From Methanobrevibacter ruminantium M1 (GTDB taxonomy: Archaea > Methanobacteriota > Methanobacteria > Methanobacteriales > Methanobacteriaceae), in assembly GCF_000024185.1 (NCBI RefSeq), contig NC_013790.1, positions 310,001-374,000 on the forward strand: DNA of 64,000 bases, written 5' to 3'. A program made the translations under genes and the position numbers. The notes under the pieces are model-generated. The model saw nothing but the letters and a program-made list of their open reading frames with translations. It did no database searches and was not told where the DNA came from. This document shows, piece after piece, positions 25,844 through 34,623 of this stretch (its first letter is position 1; each line of letters begins with the position of its first letter).

Positions 25844-26851
25844 ATGATTAAAGAAGCTATTTTAAAAGTATACAAAGATGAAGATTTGACTTATGATGAA
25901 GCTTATGCAACTATGGATGAAATCATGAGTGGTGAGGCAAGCGAGGTTCAAATGAGCGCTTATCTGACTGCCATGTCTATGAAAGGAGAAACAATTGAAG
26001 AAATCACAGCATCTGCTGAAGCCATGAGGGCTCATTGTGTAAGATTATTAAATGATGAAGAGGTTTTAGAGATTGTAGGAACCGGTGGAGACGGTTCAAA
26101 TACATTCAACATATCAACAACCTCCTCTATTGTCATTTCCGCAGCAGGAGTTCCTGTAGCCAAGCATGGAAACAGATCGGCTTCAAGCAAATGCGGTGCA
26201 GCGGATGTATTGGAAGAGTTAGGAGTCAATATTCATATAAGTCCTGAAAAAAGCTTAGCATGCCTAAAAGAAATCAATCTATGTTTCCTGTTTGCTCAAA
26301 ACTATCATCTTTCAATGAAATATGTTGCAGGGGTAAGAAAAGAGCTTTCAATCAGAACAATATTCAATATTTTAGGGCCATTGACAAGCCCTGCAGGGGC
26401 TTCAATGGAAGTCTTGGGAGTTTATGAAAGGGAGCTTATAGAGCCTCTTACCGATGTGTTGAAAAATCTTGGAGTAAAGTCTGCAATGGTTGTCTATGGA
26501 TTGGATGGAATGGATGAAATCTCTGCAAGCGATAAGACTGCAGTATGCGAACTTAAGGATGGAAAGACAAGAACATATGAAATTTCCCCAGAGGATTTCT
26601 CTATGGATATTGCATCTAAAGAAGACCTTGTTGGTGGAGATGCAAATGAAAATGCAGAAATCACATTGGCTGTTCTAAATGGTGAAAAGGGACCAAGAAG
26701 AAATGCAGTTTTATTAAATTCAGCTGCAGGTCTTTATGTTGCAGGTAAGGTAGATTCCATAGAAGATGGAGTTAAGCTAGCAGAAGAGATAATAGATTCT
26801 GGAAAAGCCTTAAATCAGCTTGAAAAGTTCATTGAAGTTACAAACAGATAA
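25844..26851 (+). CDS. trpD: Anthranilate phosphoribosyltransferase
   Basis: A 335-residue enzyme that transfers phosphoribose from PRPP to anthranilate. Signatures are GTGGDGSNTFNISTTSS, VAKHGNRSASSKCGAADVLEELG, FLFAQNYHLSMKYV, RTIFNILGPLTSPAG and the metal site GLDGMDEIS. Full length and not fused to trpG. In Methanothermobacter trpD lies at the end of the operon; here it is third. The start ATG 25844 has AAAAGGGATT upstream. The 119-bp gap to trpG is the largest early gap in the operon. Confidence 0.96.
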   Translation: MIKEAILKVYKDEDLTYDEAYATMDEIMSGEASEVQMSAYLTAMSMKGETIEEITASAEAMRAHCVRLLNDEEVLEIVGTGGDGSNTFNISTTSSIVISAAGVPVAKHGNRSASSKCGAADVLEELGVNIHISPEKSLACLKEINLCFLFAQNYHLSMKYVAGVRKELSIRTIFNILGPLTSPAGASMEVLGVYERELIEPLTDVLKNLGVKSAMVVYGLDGMDEISASDKTAVCELKDGKTRTYEISPEDFSMDIASKEDLVGGDANENAEITLAVLNGEKGPRRNAVLLNSAAGLYVAGKVDSIEDGVKLAEEIIDSGKALNQLEKFIEVTNR

Positions 26852-26919
26852 TTGTTATTAGAGATTGTTTCTAAGTATTAGGGATTGTTTTTAAATCATA
26901 AACTGAACAGATGATTTTT

Positions 26920-27696
26920 ATGTTAAAGAAGATAGTTGCTAAAACTGAAGAGAGATTAATTGAAGCTAAAAAGATTAAATCCTTAGATAAGCTAAAAGAG
27001 GAAGTATCAAAGTTAGAAATAAATAATGAATTCCCTTTTAAAGAAGCCTTAAAAGACCCTGAAATTGCTATCATTGCTGAAGTTAAGAAAGCATCTCCTT
27101 CAAAAGGATTAATTGCCGAAGACTTTGATTATATCAAGATAGCAAAGGAATATGAGCAAGCTGGAGCTTCTGCAATATCAGTCCTAACAGAGCCATATTT
27201 CTTCCAAGGATCCAACGATTTCCTAAAGGAAATTTCTCAAAATGTATCAATTCCTCTTTTAAGAAAGGATTTTACCATTGATGAGTATATGATATATGAA
27301 GCAAAGATATTAGGTGCTTCTGCCATCCTTTTGATTGTTTCAATACTTGATAATGTTCAATTAAAGAATTACTTGGATTTGGCACATGATTTAGGTCTCT
27401 CCGCAATTGTTGAAACCCACGATGCAGATGAAATAAGAACTGCAGTAGATGCCGGTGCAGGGATAATTGGAGTAAACAATAGAAATTTAGCTGATTTTAC
27501 AGTAGATATTGAAAATAGCATCAGATTAAGAAGTCTTGTAAGCGATAAGATCCTATTCATTTCCGAAAGCGGTATCAAAACAGCTGAAGATGTAGGCAGA
27601 CTAAAGAAAAACAATGTGGATGCAGTTTTAATCGGTGAAACTTTAATGAGAAGTGATGATAAGAAATCTATGATTTTGGAGTTGAAGAATGGTTAG
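26920..27696 (+). CDS. trpC: Indole-3-glycerol phosphate synthase
   Basis: A 258-residue TIM-barrel enzyme that closes the indole ring of carboxyphenylamino-deoxyribulose phosphate. Catalytic segments seen are AEVKKASPSKGLI (Lys, Ser), LRKDFTIDEYMIYEAKILGASAILLI, GVNNRNLADFTVD and ISESGIKTAEDV. An ATG three codons earlier (26911) is open, but GATGATTTTT before ATG 26920 reads as the ribosome binding site. The 3' end of the gene is duplicated 61 bp downstream, where it forms the start region of trpF. Confidence 0.95.
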   Translation: MLKKIVAKTEERLIEAKKIKSLDKLKEEVSKLEINNEFPFKEALKDPEIAIIAEVKKASPSKGLIAEDFDYIKIAKEYEQAGASAISVLTEPYFFQGSNDFLKEISQNVSIPLLRKDFTIDEYMIYEAKILGASAILLIVSILDNVQLKNYLDLAHDLGLSAIVETHDADEIRTAVDAGAGIIGVNNRNLADFTVDIENSIRLRSLVSDKILFISESGIKTAEDVGRLKKNNVDAVLIGETLMRSDDKKSMILELKNG

Positions 27697-27749
27697 GATT
27701 TAAAAAAAATGCATAATTTGATATTTTGGATTGATTTTGGAGTTGAAGA

Positions 27750-28403
27750 ATGCTTAAACTTAAGATTTGTGGACTAAGAAGAAAAGAGGATATAGATATT
27801 GTAAATAAATACAATATTGATTATATAGGTTTCGTATTTGCAGGCAGTCCTCGTAAGGTATCATATGAGCAAGCTAAAGAATTATCTGCTCTTTTAAGAG
27901 AAGATATTATTCCTGTAGGTGTATTTGTAAATGAACATATGAAACTTATTGTAGACTTATACAAGGAAGGAATAATCAAGATTGCTCAGCTTCATGGAGA
28001 TGAGGATGAGGATTATATAAAGAACCTAAAAGCTAAATCATTAGAGCAAACTGGCCATGAAATACCAGTTATTAATGCAATTGAAATCAATAATGCTAAT
28101 AATTATGATAATTTCAATGATAAGTTATTGGAGTGGCGAGATTCAGTATCTGACTATTTTATCTTAGACAGTGGCAAAGGCTCTGGAAAGACATTTGACT
28201 GGAGTCTTCTTGATAAAAATAGCGAATTTTTTAAAAATTCCATCTTTTTAGCTGGTGGTTTAAACAGTGAAAACTTAGACTCTGCTATAAAAGAGTTCAA
28301 CCCATATGCAGTTGACTTAAGCAGTTCAGTAGAAACAGATGGCTTTAAGGATGAAGAGAAAATCAAAGAGATAGTTGAAATTGTAGAAAGATATAGAAAT
28401 TAA
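27750..28403 (+). CDS. trpF: Phosphoribosylanthranilate isomerase
   Basis: A 217-residue TIM-barrel isomerase (Amadori rearrangement). Signatures: KICGLRRKEDI (with the catalytic Cys), YIGFVFAGSPRKVSYEQA, IAQLHGDED, FILDSGKGSGKTFDWSLL (catalytic Asp) and LAGGLNSENLDSAI, then VDLSSSVETDGFKDEEKI. An insert around residues 95-130 makes the product slightly long. Ribosome binding site TTGGAG, which is part of a duplicated piece of the trpC 3' end. Confidence 0.95.
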   Translation: MLKLKICGLRRKEDIDIVNKYNIDYIGFVFAGSPRKVSYEQAKELSALLREDIIPVGVFVNEHMKLIVDLYKEGIIKIAQLHGDEDEDYIKNLKAKSLEQTGHEIPVINAIEINNANNYDNFNDKLLEWRDSVSDYFILDSGKGSGKTFDWSLLDKNSEFFKNSIFLAGGLNSENLDSAIKEFNPYAVDLSSSVETDGFKDEEKIKEIVEIVERYRN

Positions 28404-28409
28404 TTTTAT

Positions 28410-28480
28410 ATTTTGATATTGTAAATGATTAGGGAGATTAATCTTAATTTTGATATTGTAAATAATTATGGGGATTAATT
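28410..28480 (+). repeat. Short tandem duplication between trpF and trpB
   Basis: TTTGATATTGTAAATGATTAGGG and a near copy (with AATTATGGGG) lie about 43 bp apart, each followed by GATTAAT. They fill the space between trpF and trpB and have no ORF. This fits the general habit of local 40-60-bp duplications at gene ends in this window. Confidence 0.6.
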
Positions 28481-28575
28481 TTATAATTGTTTAAAATCTA
28501 GATAAATATAGAGATAAATTTTAATGATTAATAATTCTTATCAAATAATCAAAAGTATTCAATGGAGAAAGAAAT

Positions 28576-29760
28576 ATGAGTAGAGGTCGATTTGGAGTTC
28601 ATGGTGGACAATACATGTCTGAAACCTTAATGAATGAACTTCTTAACTTAGAAAAACAATATAATCATTTTAAAGAAGACCCTGAATTTATAGAAGAGTT
28701 AAACACTCTTTTAAAGGAATATGCAGGAAGGCCTTCTTTATTATACTATGCAAAAAGAATGACAGAGGATCTTGGAGGAGCAAAGATCTATCTAAAGCGT
28801 GAAGACTTAAACCATACTGGTGCACATAAGATAAACAATGTTCTTGGACAGTGTCTGCTTGCTAAAAAGATGGGCAAAACCAGAGTGATTGCAGAAACCG
28901 GTGCAGGTCAGCATGGTGTTGCAACAGCTACTGCTGCAGCCTTATTGGACATGGAATGTGAAGTCTTTATGGGTGAAGAGGACACAAAGCGTCAAGCATT
29001 GAATGTATTCCGTATGGAACTTCTAGGAGCTAAGGTTCATACAGTAACAACAGGCTCTAAAGTCCTTAAGGATGCAGTAAACGATGCTTTTAGAGAATGG
29101 ATTTCAAGAGTGGATGACACCCATTATGTAATAGGTTCCACTATGGGTCCACATCCATTTCCAACTATAGTTCGGGACTTTCAGGCAGTGATAAGTCAGG
29201 AAATGAAAGAACAGATTCTAGAGCTAGAAGGCAAGCTTCCAAATATGGTTATTGCCTGTGTCGGTGGAGGAAGCAATGCGATGGGTTCATTTTACAATTT
29301 CCTGGATGATGAGGAAGTGGAGCTGGTTGGAGTTGAAGCTGCAGGAAAGGGAATAGACACTGAATACCATGCGGCTACAATTGCAAAAGGAGAGCTTGGA
29401 ATATTCCATGGAATGAAATCCTATTTCTGCCAAGGCAATTATGGTCAGATTGCTCCTGTATATTCAATATCAGCAGGTCTTGACTATCCTGGAATTGGTC
29501 CTGAACATGCCTATTTGCATGATATAGGAAGAGCAAAATATGTCTCAGCTACCGACGATGAGGCAGTGGAAGCCTTTGAATACCTATCAAGAACGGAAGG
29601 AATCATTCCAGCAATAGAATCCTCCCATGCAATAGCCCATGCAATGAGGGTTGCAGGAGATATGGATAAGGATGATATAATCATCATTAATGTTTCAGGT
29701 CGTGGAGATAAGGATGTGGCAGCTATTGCCCGATATAAGGGAGTTGAATTATACGAATAA
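28576..29760 (+). CDS. trpB: Tryptophan synthase beta chain
   Basis: A 394-residue PLP enzyme joining indole and serine. The PLP-lysine motif [13 protein letters not shown] is present, with [29 protein letters not shown], the indole/ammonia region [17 protein letters not shown] and the phosphate-binding [13 protein letters not shown]. It is the TrpB1 type: it starts right at the [20 protein letters not shown] segment and pairs with TrpA, which follows 49 bp later. The start has GGAGAAAG upstream. Confidence 0.97.
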   Translation: MSRGRFGVHGGQYMSETLMNELLNLEKQYNHFKEDPEFIEELNTLLKEYAGRPSLLYYAKRMTEDLGGAKIYLKREDLNHTGAHKINNVLGQCLLAKKMGKTRVIAETGAGQHGVATATAAALLDMECEVFMGEEDTKRQALNVFRMELLGAKVHTVTTGSKVLKDAVNDAFREWISRVDDTHYVIGSTMGPHPFPTIVRDFQAVISQEMKEQILELEGKLPNMVIACVGGGSNAMGSFYNFLDDEEVELVGVEAAGKGIDTEYHAATIAKGELGIFHGMKSYFCQGNYGQIAPVYSISAGLDYPGIGPEHAYLHDIGRAKYVSATDDEAVEAFEYLSRTEGIIPAIESSHAIAHAMRVAGDMDKDDIIIINVSGRGDKDVAAIARYKGVELYE

Positions 29761-29809
29761 TTGTAGGATATCGAACTACATTAATAAATGAATGTTTAAG
29801 GGTGATAAG

Positions 29810-30592
29810 ATGGAGAAAGATATAAAGATTAGCGATGCATTTAAAGATGGAAAAGCTTTCATCGGATTTTTAACCGCTGGAGATCCTACAATTGAAAAGA
29901 CAGTTGAATATGTGCTGGCAATGGAAGAGGCAGGTTGCGACCTTGTAGAGATTGGAATTCCTTTCTCAGACCCTGTAGCTGAAGGGCCAGTCATTCAGGA
30001 AGCAAATATAAGGGCACTATCAAACAATACAAACACTGATGATGTCTTTGAGGCAATAAGACAAATAAGAGAAAAGTCAGATGTTCCTTTAGTATTTCTA
30101 ACTTACATCAATCCAGTGTTCTATTATGGATATGACAAGTTCTTCAAAAGATGCCAGGAACTTAATGTCTGTGGAATAATATCTCCAGACCTTCCATATG
30201 ATGAAAAGGATGAGATATTGGAGGTAACAAAGAAATATGGTGTTGATATAATTAGCCTGATTGCACCTACTTCAAAGGAACGCATACAAATGATTGCAAG
30301 TGAAGCAAGTGGATTTATCTATGTTGTTTCATCATTAGGAGTCACTGGTATGAGAAGTGAGATTAGGACGGATTTAAAATCAATAATTAGTGATATAAAG
30401 GAAGTTACTGATGTTCCAACAGCTGTTGGTTTTGGTATCAACACTCCAGAACAAGCTAAAAATATCTCAAAAGTTGCAGATGGTGTTATTGTAGGGAGTG
30501 CAATTGTTAATATTATTGCAGAGCATGGGGAAAATGCAAGAGAGCCTCTTGCAAATTATGTTAAATCAATGAAAGATGCTATTTCCAAGTAG
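29810..30592 (+). CDS. trpA: Tryptophan synthase alpha chain
   Basis: A 260-residue TIM barrel that cleaves indole-glycerol phosphate and channels indole to TrpB. Catalytic residues are visible: Glu in LVEIGIPFSDPVAEGPVIQ and Asp in GIISPDLPYDEKDE. The phosphate loops VSSLGVTGMRSE and VGFGINTPEQA are intact. ATG 29792 is open but GGGTGATAAG lies directly before ATG 29810, so MEKDIKISDAF is the N-terminus. Last gene of the operon; a repeat array of palindromes follows. Confidence 0.96.
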   Translation: MEKDIKISDAFKDGKAFIGFLTAGDPTIEKTVEYVLAMEEAGCDLVEIGIPFSDPVAEGPVIQEANIRALSNNTNTDDVFEAIRQIREKSDVPLVFLTYINPVFYYGYDKFFKRCQELNVCGIISPDLPYDEKDEILEVTKKYGVDIISLIAPTSKERIQMIASEASGFIYVVSSLGVTGMRSEIRTDLKSIISDIKEVTDVPTAVGFGINTPEQAKNISKVADGVIVGSAIVNIIAEHGENAREPLANYVKSMKDAISK

Positions 30593-30604
30593 CTTCTTTC
30601 AATA

Positions 30605-30835
30605 TTTTTTATACTATTTTTTCTTTTGTTAGGGTTTAATATATTAAACCTTTATAAACATTTTTTTATACTATTTTTTTTGTTAGGGTTTAATATTTTA
30701 AACTTTTATAAACTATTTTTTTATACTATTTTTTTTGTTAGGGTTTAATATTTTAAACTTTTATAAACTATTTTTTTATACTATTTTTTTTTGTTAGGGT
30801 TTAATATTTTAAACTTTTATAAACTATTTTTTTAT
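30605..30835. repeat. Four-copy 54-56-bp tandem repeat with palindromes after the trp operon
   Basis: The word TTAGGGTTTAATAT recurs with AGGG at 30631, 30685, 30740 and 30796 (spacing 54, 55 and 56; the poly-T grows by one each time). Each unit holds a palindrome: GGTTTAATATATTAAACC in the first, GTTTAATATTTTAAAC in the others, followed by T-runs. It begins 13 bp after trpA and looks like a serial terminator or a multiplied one. Confidence 0.9.
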
Positions 30836-30920
30836 ATTCTTTTTTGTGGTGGATAGGGGAATAAAACAGTTACGAATTATCCTCCTTTTAATTATTATGG
30901 TTTGCTGGCGTTTTTTTAAG

Positions 30921-30953
30921 GGTTAATTTGATGTTTATCATAGCAAATTAACC
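30921..30953. terminator. Hairpin between trp repeats and the efflux gene
   Basis: GGTTAATTTG (30921-30930) and CAAATTAACC (30944-30953) form a perfect 10-bp stem with a 13-nt loop, nine bases from the stop of the minus-strand DHA2 transporter gene. On the plus strand it is followed by ATTCTTTATTATTG. It may end transcripts from either side. Confidence 0.5.
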
Positions 30954-30961
30954 ATTCTTTA

Positions 30962-32350
30962 TTATTGATTGGCCTTCATAGTAGCTATCTGCTCATCACG
31001 GCCTTTTAATCTTAAGGTGAATGCAAATGCAATCAGTGCAACTATTGCAGCTATGATAAGACTGACCTGATAGCCTAAAATTCCTGTAAATGATGCGATT
31101 ATTCCTCCAATCAGGGCTCCTCCTATCAGCTGTCCTGCACTTGATAGCATATTTACTATGGCTTGGCCTGCTCCTCTTTCATATGGCTTTGCTTCGGTGA
31201 GGACTATATATCTTAACGGCGCTCCTATTATTGTTACAAGTCCCACTCCAATAAGGCATCCGGCTATTATGAAGAATATTAGATTGCTTGGATAGATTGC
31301 AATTGCAATAAGCCCTATTGCAAGAATCATTGTTCCCATTGCCATAAGCTTCTTTGAGCCTGTTTTATCCAGGATTTTTCCAAGAATCGGTGCTGCAACT
31401 GCATTTGCTCCAAGTATTGGAATCAGCATAAGGCTTGCAAGCTGGTCGTCCAATCCCATTGAAAGGATTACCAGTGATGGTATGAAAATTGCTGAAGAGT
31501 AGATTATTCCATAGCATAAGGTTTCTATGCATGCAATTGATATTTCCTTATTCTTTAGCATATGGATTGGCACGATTGACTCTTCGGCTTTTTTCTCTAC
31601 CTTTAGGAATATTGGGATTAGAATTATGAATATTACTAAGAATGGAAGTACATTTAGAGAGAGTAGGCTCGCTATAAAATTGCTTGAGTCTATTTGATTA
31701 AGCCCGTAGGATAAGAATATGGCTAGCAAGCTTAATATTAGTATTCCTAAATAGTCTATCTTTAGTTTTCTATCGTTATCTGAGTCTGGCAGTATGTACC
31801 ATGCAAAGATAATTAGAAATATTGCAATTGGAATGTTTATTGTAAAACACCAGTTCCAGCCATAGGGGATTAATGCTGCTCCTACAAGAGGCCCTCCTAT
31901 TGCTGATATTCCAAATACGCTTCCAAGAATTCCCAATGCCTTTCCTCTCTCTTCCAATGGGAATCCGTCTCCTACAAATGCCCCCGCTACTGGGAATATT
32001 CCTCCACAGCCGAATCCTTGTATGAGTCTGCCTAAAAATATTAATTCTATGCTTATGGATGCTGCTATTAGGCAAGATCCTATTCCAAAAAGAAGAACGT
32101 CAAGGATGAATATCTTTTTTCTTCCATAGAAGTCTGAAAATTTGGCCATTACTGGAGAACCAATCATGAATGTGATTACAAATAATGTAAATATCCAGCT
32201 TGATTCTCGGCTTGTCAGATGGAAGCTCTGTTCGATTGAGGGAAGGACAGGTCCAATTATTCCTGTGTCCAATGAGCCCATGAATACGCCTATTAAAAAT
32301 AGAATGAGTATTAAGTTGCGTGTTCTTGTGTCTAGTGTTTTACCTTGCAT
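30962..32350 (-). CDS. MFS drug transporter, DHA2-type
   Basis: A 462-residue major facilitator with 12-14 membrane segments. Seen are motif D (MGSLDTGIIGPVLPSIEQSF), motif A (AKFSDFYGRKKIF) and the antiporter motif C (GSVFGISAIGGPLVGAAL), which mark the EmrB/QacA-like drug:H+ antiporters. It probably exports toxic organic compounds. There is no ribosome binding site before ATG 32350; a TATA-like element lies close upstream, so the mRNA may be leaderless and independent of the MATE gene, from which a hairpin element separates it. In context it is part of a minus-strand efflux block with a MATE pump and MarR regulator. Confidence 0.9.
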   Translation of the reverse strand: MQGKTLDTRTRNLILILFLIGVFMGSLDTGIIGPVLPSIEQSFHLTSRESSWIFTLFVITFMIGSPVMAKFSDFYGRKKIFILDVLLFGIGSCLIAASISIELIFLGRLIQGFGCGGIFPVAGAFVGDGFPLEERGKALGILGSVFGISAIGGPLVGAALIPYGWNWCFTINIPIAIFLIIFAWYILPDSDNDRKLKIDYLGILILSLLAIFLSYGLNQIDSSNFIASLLSLNVLPFLVIFIILIPIFLKVEKKAEESIVPIHMLKNKEISIACIETLCYGIIYSSAIFIPSLVILSMGLDDQLASLMLIPILGANAVAAPILGKILDKTGSKKLMAMGTMILAIGLIAIAIYPSNLIFFIIAGCLIGVGLVTIIGAPLRYIVLTEAKPYERGAGQAIVNMLSSAGQLIGGALIGGIIASFTGILGYQVSLIIAAIVALIAFAFTLRLKGRDEQIATMKANQ

Positions 32351-32483
32351 ATTATTAATTTTTATATTTGCTTTTAAATAGTTTTTCTTGAATTGATTTA
32401 GTTTGGTGGTGGTTTTTATTGGTTGGTTTGGTGGTGGTTTTTACATGTTTCTTTTTTTAAGAGTGGGTTCTAACTGTATGGAA

Positions 32484-32533
32484 TAAAATTTTGGTCAAGG
32501 TTTTTTGAGACCGAAAGTCTCAAAAAAGCTTGA
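32484..32533 (-). terminator. Hairpin element with conserved tail after the MATE gene
   Basis: Read on the minus strand right after the MATE stop: TTTTTTGAGAC-TTTCG-GTCTCAAAAAA, then CCTTGACCAAAATTTTATTC. It has the same layout and tail as the elements after truD, the NimA-like gene and purB. Likely a terminator that separates the MATE and DHA2 transcripts. Confidence 0.75.
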
Positions 32534-32534
32534 G

Positions 32535-33899
32535 TTATGTGCCAAAGTTCTCTCTAATCTTCTTGATTGTAAATCTGGCAAATGTGAAGTTTAATATACT
32601 TGCAGTTATTCTTCCTATAGCAAGTCCAGTCCAGATTCCAACCAATCCCCATCCTAGAACTATTCCAAGGATGTATGTTGCGCTTACTGTAAATATTACC
32701 TCTCTTATTATTGTCCACATGAGGCTGATTGTTCCCTTTCCTATTCCTTGGTATAGGAAGCTTGAACACATTCCAGCTCCTGTCAGTGGGAGGCATAAGC
32801 TTGCTATTCTTAAGAATTGGGTTATTTCAGGGACTAATGGTGCAGTTTCTGGAGTGTATGCAAATATTGTTGCAAGCTGTGGAGCAAAGGCTATAAGGAT
32901 TATTGTAACTGCTGTTCCAAAGGCTATTCCAAACTTAGCGCCGTAAATATGTGTTCTTGATAGGTAATCTCCGTTTCTTGCTCCATAGGCGCTTCCTGCT
33001 ACTGCTGCCACTGCGCTTCCTATTGATGTTAGAGGCATTATTGCAAATAGGTATAGCCTTTGACCTGATGTGAATGCAGCTATGCCGAATTCTCCTCCTA
33101 TTGTTGAGATGAATATTAGATAAAGACTGACAGCTAGTGACATCATGAACATGTCCATTGAAGCAGGAATTCCTACTTTTAGAATGTCCTTTGCTATATT
33201 TGAATCGAACTTGAAGTTCTTTAGCTCCACATGGACCCAAGTGTCTTTCTTTATAAGTATCCAATACATTATGACTATGGCTGAACCTGCAGAGCTGACT
33301 ATAGTTGCAAGGGAAGCTCCTGCTGAGCCCATACCTAATGTGTAGATGAAGATAGGGTCAAGGCATGTGTTTAATATTACAGATACAATTACTGCATACA
33401 TTGCCCTTTTCATGTCCCCTTCTCCACGGAGAATTCCGCTTCCTCCATTTGCAAACATGAATGTGAAGAGTCCTAGAAATAGGGGGCTTCCGTATTTTAG
33501 TCCTTCAGCTAGAGATTGTCCGCTTGCTCCATATGTTCTAAGGAGAGGTTCTTGGATGAAGAGGAATATGATTGTTAGGATTATTGAGGCTATAAGGAAT
33601 ATCAATAGGGCATGGGTGGCTGACTTGTTTGCTCCTTCGTGGTTTTTAGCCCCTACAAAACGACTTATGCTGCTTGTTGCACCGCTTCCAAGACCTACGC
33701 TTACACCGTTTAGTATCATGAATATTGGGGTTACAAAGCCTATTCCGGCAATTGCTGCCTGGCCTAAGCCTGCTACGAATATTCCATCGATTATGTTATA
33801 TGATGCGGTTAGGAGCATGGAAATCATGATTGGAATTGCCAGTTTCTTAACTGCTATCTCCGGTGCTCCTCTCATTAGCTCTACATTTTCATTTGCCAT
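32535..33899 (-). CDS. MATE-family multidrug efflux pump
   Basis: A 454-residue transporter with 12 membrane segments, two homologous halves, of the MATE/DinF group (GAPEIAVKKLAIPIMISMLL at the N-terminus; GLGSGATSSISRFVGAKNHEGAN; FGIGKGTIS-like region in the second half). It uses a Na+ or H+ gradient to extrude cationic compounds. Ribosome binding site AGGGATTAAA. It lies 85 bp after the MarR-type regulator gene and is probably transcribed with it. A large antisense frame exists but is a shadow. Confidence 0.92.
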   Translation of the reverse strand: MANENVELMRGAPEIAVKKLAIPIMISMLLTASYNIIDGIFVAGLGQAAIAGIGFVTPIFMILNGVSVGLGSGATSSISRFVGAKNHEGANKSATHALLIFLIASIILTIIFLFIQEPLLRTYGASGQSLAEGLKYGSPLFLGLFTFMFANGGSGILRGEGDMKRAMYAVIVSVILNTCLDPIFIYTLGMGSAGASLATIVSSAGSAIVIMYWILIKKDTWVHVELKNFKFDSNIAKDILKVGIPASMDMFMMSLAVSLYLIFISTIGGEFGIAAFTSGQRLYLFAIMPLTSIGSAVAAVAGSAYGARNGDYLSRTHIYGAKFGIAFGTAVTIILIAFAPQLATIFAYTPETAPLVPEITQFLRIASLCLPLTGAGMCSSFLYQGIGKGTISLMWTIIREVIFTVSATYILGIVLGWGLVGIWTGLAIGRITASILNFTFARFTIKKIRENFGT

Positions 33900-33945
33900 T
33901 TTAATCCCTATCTGTAATAATGTAATTATGATTTTTCTTATTTTT

Positions 33946-33963
33946 AAAGAGTAATTACTCTTT
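33946..33963. promoter_or_regulatory. Perfect palindrome between marR and the MATE gene
   Basis: AAAGAGTAATTACTCTTT is an 18-bp perfect palindrome in the 85-bp gap. On the minus strand it is followed by A-rich rather than T-rich sequence, so it is not a good terminator; a binding site or an mRNA hairpin adjusting expression of the second gene is possible. Confidence 0.4.
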
Positions 33964-33984
33964 TTTATCTTTTTAAATGAAGAT

Positions 33985-34434
33985 TTATTCTTCTTTTAGT
34001 ATTTCTTCTGTTTTTCTAGCTATCTTTCTTAATTGATTTTTTGTTTCATCATCTAGTTTGTCTATTCCAACAGCTTCTTCCCAGCTTGATAAATCTTCTT
34101 CTAATAAAATAGCTAGTTTTTCTCCTTCTTGTGTTGTTTTAAGAATGTATTTTCTTCTATTGTTTTGGTTAATGATTCTCTCTACATATCCCTTATCTTC
34201 CAACTTTCTAAGTGCTTTTGCTATTGTTCCTTTGCTTTGACCGAATATGTTTGCAAGATCATCTTGGGATAAATTCTTTCTTTTGTGTATCTCCATTAGA
34301 TAGCGACCCTCATGAACCATGTCTATATGGTTAGGGTTTTTTCTTGCATATCTTAGTTTATTTTGGGATATGTGGTGTATTAATGCAATAAAAGGCATTG
34401 AATCAAATTTATCTGGGTGTTTGCTTTCTTTCAT
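33985..34434 (-). CDS. MarR-family transcriptional regulator
   Basis: A 149-residue winged-helix regulator. The HTH and wing are seen as NLSQDDLANIFGQSKGTIAKALRKLEDKGYVERIINQNNRRKYILKTTQEGEKLA, flanked by dimerisation helices. MarR proteins usually repress a neighbouring efflux pump and release DNA upon binding a phenolic or toxic ligand. The downstream genes are a MATE and a DHA2 pump, and two paired palindromes lie upstream (34467-34497 and 34540-34570). Ribosome binding site GTGATTAAA. Confidence 0.92.
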   Translation of the reverse strand: MKESKHPDKFDSMPFIALIHHISQNKLRYARKNPNHIDMVHEGRYLMEIHKRKNLSQDDLANIFGQSKGTIAKALRKLEDKGYVERIINQNNRRKYILKTTQEGEKLAILLEEDLSSWEEAVGIDKLDDETKNQLRKIARKTEEILKEE

Positions 34435-34466
34435 GGTTTAATCACATTTTGCTTGGTTTTTTAATA

Positions 34467-34497
34467 TGTTTCTTGGGAAACTGTTTACTGATGAACG
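34467..34497 (-). promoter_or_regulatory. MarR-type operator copy 1
   Basis: GTTTCTTGGGAAAC (34468-34481) followed at once by TGTTTACTGATGAACG. It lies between the probable transcription start and the marR start codon. It is a slightly imperfect copy of the site at 34540-34570, with the same order and spacing of both palindromic parts. Confidence 0.6.
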
Positions 34498-34539
34498 ATT
34501 TTTCTTATATTATTCTCTTTTGTTTTCATTTTATATAAA

Positions 34540-34570
34540 TGTTTCCTGGGAAACTGTTTATCGATGAACA
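34540..34570 (-). promoter_or_regulatory. MarR-type operator copy 2
   Basis: A perfect inverted repeat, GTTTCC-TG-GGAAAC (34541-34554), is followed directly by a second one, TGTTTATCGATGAACA (34555-34570). It lies just upstream of a TATA-like TTTATATAAAA on the minus strand. Centre spacing to copy 1 is 73 bp, about seven DNA turns, which fits cooperative binding around the promoter. Confidence 0.6.
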
Positions 34571-34623
34571 ATATTTTTTTTTTAAAACCAATCGTTATTA
34601 TGTATTGTTATTTAATATTTTCA

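Noticed and set aside
30605-30835. CRISPR array
   Set aside because: Units are contiguous tandem copies without unique spacers, and no cas genes are present. The same holds for the other arrays in the window.
32530-32946. 138-codon plus-strand frame opposite the MATE gene end
   Set aside because: Shadow frame with no start signal and overlapping the hairpin element.
33346-33954. 202-codon plus-strand frame opposite the MATE gene
   Set aside because: Antisense shadow of a well-supported transporter; Pro/Arg-rich composition is the reverse image of hydrophobic codons.
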